NCBI GenBank assembly: GCA_965661115.1
Contig: CBFICO010000021.1
Span: 1 to 28,184 of the forward strand
Length of the DNA: 28,184 nt
Source of the DNA: UBA6770 sp965661115
GTDB taxonomy: Bacteria; Bacteroidota; Bacteroidia; Flavobacteriales_G; Salibacteraceae
Direction: 5' to 3'
The notes below the pieces were generated by a model. That model did no database searches. It saw only the letters and a list, made by a program, of their open reading frames with translations, and was not told where the DNA came from. Position numbers and translations under genes: made by a program. Shown in pieces: positions 14,511-21,010 of the stretch; position 1 is the first letter of the stretch, and every line of letters starts with the position of its first letter.

Positions 14511-15797
14511 ATGAGTGTAATTGTAGACATAGTAGCGCGTCAGGTTTTAGATTCAAGAGGAAACCCAACAGTAGAGGTTGATGTAATGACCGATAACGGA
14601 GCAAAAGGACGTGCTGCGGTTCCTAGTGGAGCATCAACAGGAGTTCACGAAGCGGTGGAGTTAAGAGATGGAGCTGATAGTGCATATCTAGGAAAAGGCG
14701 TATTAAAAGCCGTTAAAAATGTAAACGAAAAGATTTTTGAAGCCCTTGCGGGTGTTGATGTTACCAACCAAGTAGAAATCGACAAAATAATGCTTGAACT
14801 TGATGGTACGCTAAACAAGGCAAACATTGGGGCAAATGCCATTCTTGGCGTTTCTTTAGCTTGTGCAAAAGCTGCAGCTATGCATCATGGCTTACCGCTT
14901 TACCGGTACGTGGGTGGTGCTAACGCAAGAACGTTACCTGTGCCTATGATGAATATCTTAAATGGTGGTTCACATGCGGATAATAAGATCGATTTTCAGG
15001 AATTTATGGTGATGCCTTTTGGTGCGGATACTTTCTCTGAATCACTAAGAATGGGTGTGGAAGTTTTCCATGCGTTAAAAGGTGAATTAAAGAAATCGGG
15101 GTATTCAACCAATGTTGGTGATGAGGGGGGATTTGCTCCAAACTTAGGTTCAAATGAAGAGGCTATTGAGTTTGTGCTAAAAGCAATTGAAACTGCTGGC
15201 TACAAACCAGGTGAAGGTATCTACATAGCACTAGATCCTGCTTCTAGTGAGTTTTACGATACGAATGAAAACGTTTACCATTTTCATAAATCAGATGGGC
15301 GAAAACTAGCTTCAGAAGAAATGGCTCAGTACTGGACGGATTGGGTAAATAAATACCCAATTGTTTCTATTGAAGATGGGATGGCTGAAGACGATTGGTC
15401 AGGTTGGAAATCTCTAACCGATAAAATCGGAAACAAATGCCAGTTGGTAGGCGATGATTTATTTGTTACTAATACCAACAGATTGCAACAAGGTATTGAC
15501 CAGGGAGTGGCGAACTCTATTTTAATAAAGGTAAATCAGATTGGATCTTTAACGGAAACTACTGAAGCGGTAAGTCTAGCAACTCAAAACGGATATTCAT
15601 CGGTAATGAGTCACCGTTCGGGTGAAACTGAAGATACTACAATTGCTGATTTAGCAGTAGCGCTTAATACTGGTCAAATTAAAACTGGTTCAGCTTCAAG
15701 AAGTGATAGAATAGCTAAGTATAATCAGTTGTTACGCATTGAGCAAAACCTTGGAGATATCGCGTATTTCCCAGGTAAAAATTTTAAATTTTTATAG
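14511..15797 (+). CDS. eno: enolase (phosphopyruvate hydratase)
   Basis: Enolase interconverts 2-phosphoglycerate and phosphoenolpyruvate in glycolysis and gluconeogenesis. The protein has 428 residues, the usual bacterial length. Catalytic elements are intact: the loop VPSGASTGVHEA (about 38-49), Glu205 in GDEGGFAP, metal ligands Asp242, Glu288 and Asp315, and the signature LIKVNQIGSLTET at 338-350 with catalytic Lys340. SHRSGETEDT follows. It starts two bases after carA, so the two are probably co-transcribed although their pathways differ. Confidence 0.98.
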   Translation: MSVIVDIVARQVLDSRGNPTVEVDVMTDNGAKGRAAVPSGASTGVHEAVELRDGADSAYLGKGVLKAVKNVNEKIFEALAGVDVTNQVEIDKIMLELDGTLNKANIGANAILGVSLACAKAAAMHHGLPLYRYVGGANARTLPVPMMNILNGGSHADNKIDFQEFMVMPFGADTFSESLRMGVEVFHALKGELKKSGYSTNVGDEGGFAPNLGSNEEAIEFVLKAIETAGYKPGEGIYIALDPASSEFYDTNENVYHFHKSDGRKLASEEMAQYWTDWVNKYPIVSIEDGMAEDDWSGWKSLTDKIGNKCQLVGDDLFVTNTNRLQQGIDQGVANSILIKVNQIGSLTETTEAVSLATQNGYSSVMSHRSGETEDTTIADLAVALNTGQIKTGSASRSDRIAKYNQLLRIEQNLGDIAYFPGKNFKFL

Positions 15798-15902
15798 TAT
15801 TTGTATACTAGGAAATGAAAGTGCTCCGATGTATTTTCGCGAGAAGTTAAACAGAAGGGAGTTTAGCTTGTTTTACAACTAATAATAAAGAAAAATCAAG
15901 AG
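15798..15902 (+). promoter_or_regulatory. eno-gltA spacer, probable gltA promoter region
   Basis: This 105-base spacer holds no ORF. I see no terminator hairpin with a T-run after eno and no exact TAnnTTTG promoter. A weak inverted repeat, CTCC/GGAG, brackets its central part. Either gltA is co-transcribed with eno or it has a promoter that I cannot recognise. Confidence 0.3.
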
Positions 15903-17192
15903 ATGTCAGATAAGGCTACACTAACATACGACGGTAAGACATACGAGCTGCCAGTAGTAGAAGGAACAGAAAACGAGAAGGGAATCGATATTAGTAAACT
16001 AAGAGCTCAATCGGGCTTAATTACGCTAGATCCAGGTTTCAAGAATACGGGTTCTACAAAAAGTGCCATTACCTATCTTGATGGAGAAAAAGGAATATTA
16101 AGATACCGTGGATACTCTATTGAGGAGTTAGCGGATAGCGCTTCATTTTTGGAGGTAACTTACTTAATAATCCACGGTGAATTGCCAAATAAAGCTCAAT
16201 ACGAAGCTTTTTGTAAAGAGATTACCGAGCACACCCTAGTGCACGAAGAGATTAAGAACATTTTGGATGGCTTCCCTTCAAAAGCGCATCCAATGGGAGT
16301 ACTTTCTTCTCTTATTTCTTCTTTAACGGCATTTTACCCTGAGTCTTTAGACCCAAACAGATCGTCTGAAGAAGTACATTTAAGTATTGTTAGAATTTTG
16401 GCTAAAATGCCAACGTTGGCTTCATGGGCGTTTAAAAACGAGATTGGACATCCAGTAAATTACCCGGATAACGAGTTAGACTATTGTTCTAATTTCCTTA
16501 AAATGATGTTCGCTATTCCTTCAGAGCAATACAAGCCAGATCCAGTATTGTCTGATGCATTGAACAAACTTTTAATTCTTCACGCCGAGCACGAGCAAAA
16601 CTGTTCTACTTCAACGGTAAGAATTGTAGGTTCAAGTCATTCTAGTTTGTACTCTTCGGTATCAGCTGGTATTTCTGCTTTATGGGGTCCATTACACGGT
16701 GGAGCAAATCAGGCTGTAATTGAAATGCTTGAAGCAATCAGAGCAGATGGTGGAGACGTTGAGAAATACATGGCCAAAGCAAAAGATAAAAACGATCCGT
16801 TTAGATTGATGGGCTTCGGACATAGAGTTTACAAAAACTTTGACCCAAGAGCTAAGATTATCAAAAAAGCAGCTGACTCTGTATTGGCTAAATTGGGCGT
16901 TAACGATCCAGTTTTAGAAATTGCAAAAGGTCTAGAAGAAGTTGCTCTTAAAGATCCTTATTTCGTTGAGAGAAAACTCTATCCAAACGTAGATTTCTAT
17001 TCTGGAATTATTTACCGTGCAATGGGAATCCCAACTCAAATGTTTACGGTTATGTTTGCTCTAGGACGTTTACCTGGTTGGATTGCTCAATGGAAAGAAA
17101 TGAGAGAAAACAACGAACCAATTGGCCGTCCAAGACAAATTTACACTGGTGCAAATCACCGCCCATTTGTAAATATGGGAGACAGAAAGTAG
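15903..17192 (+). CDS. gltA: citrate synthase
   Basis: Citrate synthase condenses acetyl-CoA and oxaloacetate to open the TCA cycle. The protein has 429 residues and resembles the larger type II bacterial enzymes (GltA), with a beta-rich N-terminal part of about 40-60 residues. The catalytic triad is visible: His265 in GPLHGGANQAV, His307 in GFGHRVYKNFDPRA, and Asp364 in NVDFYSGI. It ends with IYTGANHRPFVNMGDRK, close to the E. coli end. A terminator follows 23 bases downstream. Confidence 0.98.
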   Translation: MSDKATLTYDGKTYELPVVEGTENEKGIDISKLRAQSGLITLDPGFKNTGSTKSAITYLDGEKGILRYRGYSIEELADSASFLEVTYLIIHGELPNKAQYEAFCKEITEHTLVHEEIKNILDGFPSKAHPMGVLSSLISSLTAFYPESLDPNRSSEEVHLSIVRILAKMPTLASWAFKNEIGHPVNYPDNELDYCSNFLKMMFAIPSEQYKPDPVLSDALNKLLILHAEHEQNCSTSTVRIVGSSHSSLYSSVSAGISALWGPLHGGANQAVIEMLEAIRADGGDVEKYMAKAKDKNDPFRLMGFGHRVYKNFDPRAKIIKKAADSVLAKLGVNDPVLEIAKGLEEVALKDPYFVERKLYPNVDFYSGIIYRAMGIPTQMFTVMFALGRLPGWIAQWKEMRENNEPIGRPRQIYTGANHRPFVNMGDRK

Positions 17193-17215
17193 TATCCGTC
17201 AAAATATAAATGCTC

Positions 17216-17245
17216 AAAGCCTCTTCTTATGAAGGGGCTTTTTTT
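17216..17245 (+). terminator. intrinsic terminator after gltA
   Basis: An 11-bp stem, AAAGCCTCTTC (17216-17226) with GAAGGGGCTTT (17231-17241), contains one G-U pair, has a TTAT loop, and ends in a run of seven T residues (17239-17245). It lies just after gltA and separates it from the molybdenum-cofactor locus. Confidence 0.9.
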
Positions 17246-17259
17246 GTTTATAGTCAATC

Positions 17260-17314
17260 CGTCATTCCCGCGTCCCAATAGCCATCGGGAGGAATCTCAA
17301 TCCTGATAATTGAG
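17260..17314 (+). repeat. dispersed palindromic repeat, CGTCATTCC family
   Basis: It begins with CGTCATTCC (17260-17268). ATTCC pairs with GGAAT at 17291-17295. Between them is an imperfect palindrome, TCCCAATAGCCATCGGGA (17273-17290). A small second hairpin CTCAAT/ATTGAG (17296-17301 with 17309-17314) follows. Related sequences occur elsewhere in the accessory half of the window. Confidence 0.7.
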
Positions 17315-17328
17315 CAACAACCTAAATG

Positions 17329-17360
17329 ATTGTAACATAAGAATCAAGTCGTTATATTTG
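17329..17360 (+). promoter_or_regulatory. promoter of the modE-like gene (Bacteroidota type)
   Basis: An exact TAnnTTTG match, TATATTTG (17353-17360), lies 20 bases after ATTG (17329-17332), close to the TTTG -33 element. Spacing and sequence fit the Bacteroidota primary-sigma promoter. Transcription would begin near 17366-17368, giving a 5' leader of only about 10 bases before the ATG at 17378. Confidence 0.65.
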
Positions 17361-17373
17361 CTAGGATATAACG
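17350..17373 (+). promoter_or_regulatory. putative ModE-type operator
   Basis: A perfect 8-bp inverted repeat, CGTTATAT (17350-17357), N8 (17358-17365), ATATAACG (17366-17373), covers the -7 element and the likely transcription start of the modE-like gene. From memory, the E. coli ModE site upstream of modABCD has the same CGTTATAT-N8-xxATAACG design. The protein encoded next to it has a ModE-type DNA-binding domain, so negative autoregulation is the simplest reading. Confidence 0.65.
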
Positions 17374-17377
17374 CTAA

Positions 17378-17704
17378 ATGAATATTAAAAGCAGAATATG
17401 GATTGAGTCCGATAATCAGATTTTTCTGGGAGTAGGTCGCATTCGTTTGTTGGAGCAAATTCAGCAAGACGGATCCATAAACAAAGCTTGCAAGTCATTG
17501 AATATGTCTTATAAAAAAGCTTGGAAACTAGTTGATGAAATGAATGCCGTTTCTAAGACGCCCGTTGTAGAAAAAGCCAGTGGAGGCAGTGGAGGCGGAG
17601 GAACTATTGTTACTCCGTTTGGGATAGAAATGATTCAAAAATTTAGAAGCTTAGAGCAAAAGGCAATAGCCTTTTTTGATGACCAAGAATCGGAATTTAA
17701 GTAA
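17378..17704 (+). CDS. one-domain ModE-type winged-helix regulator
   Basis: This 108-residue protein matches the N-terminal DNA-binding domain of ModE, the molybdate-responsive regulator. Visible are the pre-helix RIRLLEQIQQDGSINKACKS, the recognition segment MSYKKAWKLVDEMN (about residues 43-56), and the wing EKASGGSGGGGTIVTPFG (about 65-82), closely parallel to E. coli ModE. It ends at residue 108 with no Mop/TOBE domain, so it has no obvious molybdate site. Its own promoter carries a ModE-like operator. The stop TAA shares a base with the ATG of the permease gene, starting a four-gene overlapping unit with mobA and moaD. The fold is certain; the effector is unknown. Confidence 0.88.
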   Translation: MNIKSRIWIESDNQIFLGVGRIRLLEQIQQDGSINKACKSLNMSYKKAWKLVDEMNAVSKTPVVEKASGGSGGGGTIVTPFGIEMIQKFRSLEQKAIAFFDDQESEFK

Positions 17705-18426
17705 TGGAAATTGCCTTGTATATAGCGTTACCCTTAATAGCTTTTTTATACGCTTCTGTAGGTCATGGCGGTGCTAGCGGTTACTTAGCACTTATGGCAG
17801 TCATAGGTGTATCAACATTAGAAATGAAACCAACTGCTCTAGTATTGAATCTATTTGTGGCAGGTATTGCATTTATTCAATTTAAACGGCTTGGTTATTT
17901 TAAGTGGAACTTATTTTATCCATTTATTATTACTTCTATTCCAGCAGCATTTGCAGGAGGAATAATAAATATAGATAGTGAACTATACAAACAGATTTTG
18001 GGATTCCTCTTGGTTTTTGCTGTTTTTAGAATGATTTGGAAACCCACTCAAAAAGAAAACAAGGAGCAAGTGCCAATATTTCCAGCGCTGATTTCAGGAG
18101 CAACAATTGGATTCTTTTCTGGGCTTATAGGTATTGGTGGAGGTATTATTTTATCGCCACTTATATTGCTTTTTGGTTGGGCAAATGTTAAACAAACAGC
18201 TGCAATTTCGGCGTTATTTATTTGGGTGAATTCTTTGGCTGGATTGGTTGGGTTTTCTGTAACTGGTATAGAGTTTTCTAGTAATATTTTACCGCTCATT
18301 TTATTGGCTTTAATTGGAGGCTTTGCCGGAGCGTATTTTGGTGCTTCGGTATTAAATACTAAGAAACTCTCCTATGTTTTAACGAGTGTTTTGGCTTTGG
18401 CCTCCGTTAAATTAATCTTGTTTTGA
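17704..18426 (+). CDS. TauE/SafE-family membrane permease
   Basis: A 240-residue membrane protein with about seven or eight hydrophobic segments. It has the two internal family motifs: SVGHGGASGYLALM (about residues 18-31) and GFFSGLIGIGGGIILSPL (about 135-152). TauE/SafE proteins move sulfur-containing or organic anions such as sulfite, sulfoacetate or thiosulfate across the inner membrane. It overlaps the modE-like gene by one base and mobA by one base (TGATG), so it is translated with cofactor genes. It might serve a sulfite-handling molybdoenzyme, or transport an oxyanion or sulfur compound needed for the cofactor. The substrate cannot be told from sequence. Confidence 0.88.
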   Translation: MEIALYIALPLIAFLYASVGHGGASGYLALMAVIGVSTLEMKPTALVLNLFVAGIAFIQFKRLGYFKWNLFYPFIITSIPAAFAGGIINIDSELYKQILGFLLVFAVFRMIWKPTQKENKEQVPIFPALISGATIGFFSGLIGIGGGIILSPLILLFGWANVKQTAAISALFIWVNSLAGLVGFSVTGIEFSSNILPLILLALIGGFAGAYFGASVLNTKKLSYVLTSVLALASVKLILF

Positions 18427-18983
18427 TGAGGTTAGAGGCGGTCATATTAGCAGGTGGAAAAAGCTCTAGAATGGGAACTGATAAAGGACTTTTGAAATTG
18501 GGTGGAAAATGCATGATTGAGTATCAACTGGATACCTTGAGTGAAATTAATGTCCCTTGTTCAATTTCCACTTCAAACAAACAGTATATTCAATTTGGGT
18601 TGCCGGTAATTACTGACCAATACCAGAATATTGGTCCTCTTGGTGGGATACATGCTGTATTAAAAAGAGGTAAAGTTGAGCGCCTTATTGTGCTTTCTGT
18701 GGATGCTCCCTTAGTTTCTAGAGCAATCGTGAAGAAGCTAATTGAGGAATACGAATCAGAGCAAATTGTTTATTCAAAGTGCGGAGACAAGGAGTTCCCA
18801 TTGATTGGGGTTTACCACCAAGAAATTTTACCGGATTTAGAGGCCTTTATTGAAGCAGGTGGTCGTTCTGTTTTTGGATTTCTAAAAGAGCAAAACCCAA
18901 AAATTTTGGAATTTCCAATTGAAATGAGAAACCTGTTATTAAACATTAATACTCCAATAGATTTAAAGCAGTTGGATTTATGA
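18426..18983 (+). CDS. mobA: molybdenum cofactor guanylyltransferase
   Basis: MobA transfers GMP from GTP to molybdenum-molybdopterin, giving the guanine-dinucleotide cofactor used by DMSO-reductase-family enzymes. The protein has 185 residues. It carries the nucleotidyltransferase P-loop LAGGKSSRMGTDKG (residues 8-21), IGPLGGIHAVL, and a SVDAPLVS motif in the position of the usual CDxP metal-binding stretch. I chose ATG 18426, which overlaps the permease stop as TGATG, over the in-frame TTG at 18423. The stop overlaps moaD by four bases (ATGA). It suggests that the host makes MGD-type molybdoenzymes. Confidence 0.92.
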   Translation: MRLEAVILAGGKSSRMGTDKGLLKLGGKCMIEYQLDTLSEINVPCSISTSNKQYIQFGLPVITDQYQNIGPLGGIHAVLKRGKVERLIVLSVDAPLVSRAIVKKLIEEYESEQIVYSKCGDKEFPLIGVYHQEILPDLEAFIEAGGRSVFGFLKEQNPKILEFPIEMRNLLLNINTPIDLKQLDL

Positions 18984-19219
18984 ATATTGAAGTAACATAT
19001 TACGGTCAAACGTCTGAATTGGTAGGTGAAGGTTCGCAACATATAGTTCTTCCTGGATCTATTAATTCAACGGAGTTTCTGAAGCATCTAAAGGATCTGT
19101 ATCCAACGTTGGAAAACATCGATTTAAAAATTGCTGTGAACAACAAATTTGTAACGGAAGATGTTGCTCTTAACGAAGGGGATAGCGTGTCGGTGCTACC
19201 TCCTTTTTCTGGAGGTTAA
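18980..19219 (+). CDS. moaD: molybdopterin synthase sulfur-carrier subunit
   Basis: MoaD is a ubiquitin-like protein whose C-terminal thiocarboxylate gives sulfur to cyclic pyranopterin monophosphate in the molybdopterin synthase complex with MoaE. It has 79 residues, the family length. It begins MNIEVTYYGQTSELVG and ends VLPPFSGG; the terminal Gly-Gly is the site of adenylation and thiocarboxylation. The activating enzyme (MoeB type) is not in the window. The ATG overlaps the mobA stop. A 247-base repeat-filled spacer separates it from its partner moaE. Confidence 0.95.
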   Translation: MNIEVTYYGQTSELVGEGSQHIVLPGSINSTEFLKHLKDLYPTLENIDLKIAVNNKFVTEDVALNEGDSVSVLPPFSGG

Positions 19220-19300
19220 ATTAATTTGACAATTTGGTAATTATTGAATTCGGTAAATGAGTGATAAAATAGAAAAGAAAATAAGTGTGAATACCAATAT

Positions 19301-19443
19301 TAGATTCCGTTTCAAGAACGGAATGACGCTCCTACTTTTTTAATAGAATGAACATTATCAATGTATCGTCATTCCGTAAACGTAATTGAACTGCTTGAGT
19401 GAGCGAAAGCTTGTGAAATAGTTATACGGAATCTAGTAGGAGT
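19301..19443 (+). repeat. nested inverted-repeat element between moaD and moaE
   Basis: Two members of the CGTCATTCC family face each other. The first (19302-19328) is a compact hairpin, ATTCCGTT (19304-19311) with AACGGAAT (19317-19324), ending in the reverse motif GGAATGACG. The second (19367-19435) has CGTCATTCC at 19367-19375, with ATTCCGTA (19371-19378) pairing with TACGGAAT (19425-19432). An outer pair CTCCTAC (19329-19335) / GTAGGAG (19436-19442) brackets the second copy. The spacer 19220-19466 contains no gene. Confidence 0.7.
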
Positions 19444-19466
19444 ATGAATCTGGATATAAAAAAACA

Positions 19467-19925
19467 ATGGAAAAGAAAATAAGAAAACCAAAACCAATTT
19501 TTAAACAAGGGGCTATTTCGGCGGAGTCAATTGGTGTGTCCATAGCGAATCATCAAACCAAAACAGAGATTGGTGCGCACAGCATATTTATGGGGCAAGT
19601 ACGTGCCGATGAAATTGAGGGTAAACGAGTTGCTGCCATAGAATACACAGCTCAAGAAGAATTAGCGAATCAAGTAGTTTTTGGTATTCGCGAAGAGGCT
19701 TTTTCAAAATTTGATTTAACCTGCATGCACATTTATCATAGTTTGGGAAAGGTGAACGCGGGAGAAATATGCCTATTCATTTTTGTTTCTTCTCCAAGGC
19801 GCAATGCAGCGAACGATGCTTGTCGTTTTATACTAGAATCAATAAAAGAACAAGCCCCAATTTTTGGCAAAGAAATTTTTGAAGACGATACCCATCAATG
19901 GAAAGTGAATTCTAGTGACCAGTAA
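19467..19925 (+). CDS. moaE: molybdopterin synthase catalytic subunit (divergent)
   Basis: MoaE with MoaD converts cyclic pyranopterin monophosphate to molybdopterin by adding two sulfurs. The protein has 152 residues. Family features include FMGQVRAD (Arg46), AAIEYTAQEELA, IYHSLGKVNAGEICLFIFVSS (split across residues 89-109) and IKEQAPIFGKE (126-136). By alignment to E. coli MoaE by eye, Lys119 corresponds to Lys127. The Lys126 position, however, is Gly134 with a lysine next to it (Lys135), and the HR pair becomes Arg111-Arg112. The last codons (SSDQ and stop) lie inside an inverted repeat, so the native C-terminus may have been altered. Confidence 0.9.
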   Translation: MEKKIRKPKPIFKQGAISAESIGVSIANHQTKTEIGAHSIFMGQVRADEIEGKRVAAIEYTAQEELANQVVFGIREEAFSKFDLTCMHIYHSLGKVNAGEICLFIFVSSPRRNAANDACRFILESIKEQAPIFGKEIFEDDTHQWKVNSSDQ

Positions 19926-20016
19926 CAAGTAACAAGTAATGAGTAACGAGTTACAAGTGAATTAACTAGAAGTATAAATTATAGAGTCAAGTAAAATCGA
20001 ACTGTTTACTGGTCAC
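19915..20016 (+). repeat. inverted repeat enclosing a degenerate heptamer array at the moaE 3' end
   Basis: GTGACCAGTAAC (19915-19926) and GTTTACTGGTCAC (20004-20016) are inverse copies that differ by one extra T. Inside, six degenerate 7-base units starting AGT run from 19921 to 19962: AGTAACA, AGTAACA, AGTAATG, AGTAACG, AGTTACA, AGTGAAT. The TAA of moaE (19923-19925) lies in the left arm. The rest of the 114-base spacer before moaCB has no gene. Confidence 0.7.
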
Positions 20017-20039
20017 CGCTAACTGAAAACTAAAAACAA

Positions 20040-20948
20040 ATGGTAGATATAACACATAAATCAAACACCTTGAGAATTGCCGTTGCGCAAGCGGTTGTGA
20101 ATGTTTCTGCTCAAGAAACTATTACGGCAATAGAAAACGGAAAAGTGCCCAAGGGAGACGTTTTTACGATGGCTAAAACTGCAGGCCTTTTGGGCGTAAA
20201 GCGCACTTGGGAAATGCTTCCAGATTGTCACCCGCTACCAGTGGAGTATACCAGAATTGATTTTAAGATTGAAGGTTTATCTGTTTTCATTGAAGTTAAA
20301 GTAAAAACGATTTACAAAACGGGTGTTGAAGTAGAAGCTATGCACGGAGCCTCTGTTGTGGCACTTACCATGTACGATATGCTAAAACCTATTGATAAGG
20401 GTGTAGAGATATCCAACATTAAGCTGTTATCTAAAAAAGGTGGTAAATCGGATTGGAAGGATAAGTTTAGGAACGACTTAACAGCTTCTGTTGTGGTTTG
20501 TAGCGATACCATTTCTGAAGGCCAAAAAGAAGATAAAGCGGGTTTGGCAATATGCGAAAAGCTGAAAAGTTATGGAGTTGAGGTGGCTAACTATGTGGTT
20601 ATTCCAGACGAATTAGATCGTATTCAAGCAGAGGTAAATAACTCCAAAAACAACCACGACTTGCTCATTTTTACGGGAGGAACCGGGTTGTCGGTAAGGG
20701 ATGTGACTCCCGATGCCGTGCGTCCTTTATTAGATAGAGAAATTGACGGCGTTATGGAAGCCGCCCGGGCTTATGGACAGCAACGAACCCCGTTTTCTAT
20801 GTTATCCCGAGGAATTGCAGGAACAGCTGGGAAAACACTAGTTTTAACCTTGCCAGGAAGCACCAAAGGTGCATCTGAAACCATGGATGCTTTATTTCCT
20901 GCTTTGTTGCATGTTTTTAAAATTATTGGCGGCGGTAGGCACGATTAA
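20040..20948 (+). CDS. moaCB: bifunctional molybdenum cofactor protein MoaC-MoaB/MogA fusion
   Basis: The protein has 302 residues and two domains. Residues 1 to about 140 are MoaC, cyclic pyranopterin monophosphate synthase, with MLPDCHPLPVEY (CHPL at 63-66), KTGVEVEAMHGASVVALTMY and catalytic-type Asp113 in YDM, then KKGGKSDW. Residues about 147-302 are a MoaB/MogA domain, which adenylylates molybdopterin for molybdate insertion. It has TGGTGLSVRDVTPDAV (GGTG at 213-216) and PGSTKGASE (272-280). No stop separates the two. One chain thus serves an early and a late step of the pathway. Fusions of this type are known in Bacteroidota. moaA and moeA are not in the window. Confidence 0.94.
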   Translation: MVDITHKSNTLRIAVAQAVVNVSAQETITAIENGKVPKGDVFTMAKTAGLLGVKRTWEMLPDCHPLPVEYTRIDFKIEGLSVFIEVKVKTIYKTGVEVEAMHGASVVALTMYDMLKPIDKGVEISNIKLLSKKGGKSDWKDKFRNDLTASVVVCSDTISEGQKEDKAGLAICEKLKSYGVEVANYVVIPDELDRIQAEVNNSKNNHDLLIFTGGTGLSVRDVTPDAVRPLLDREIDGVMEAARAYGQQRTPFSMLSRGIAGTAGKTLVLTLPGSTKGASETMDALFPALLHVFKIIGGGRHD

Positions 20949-20964
20949 GTTACTTTCCGTGTGT

Positions 20965-20993
20965 CGTCATTCCAGCGTAGGCGGGAATCTCAA
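20965..20993 (+). repeat. dispersed palindromic repeat, CGTCATTCC family
   Basis: CGTCATTCC (20965-20973) continues into GCGTAGGCGGGAATCTCAA. ATTCC pairs with GGAAT (20984-20988), and the stem extends by GC/GC beyond one mismatch. It sits between the convergent ends of moaCB and the LRR gene and could end transcription on either side, though no T-run is present. Confidence 0.7.
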
Positions 20994-21010
20994 TAAATAT
21001 AATTAAACCT

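Noticed and set aside
19921..19962. Heptamer array considered as a CRISPR or iteron set
   Set aside because: The units are only 7 bases, directly adjacent and degenerate, with no spacers, no cas genes and no replication gene nearby.
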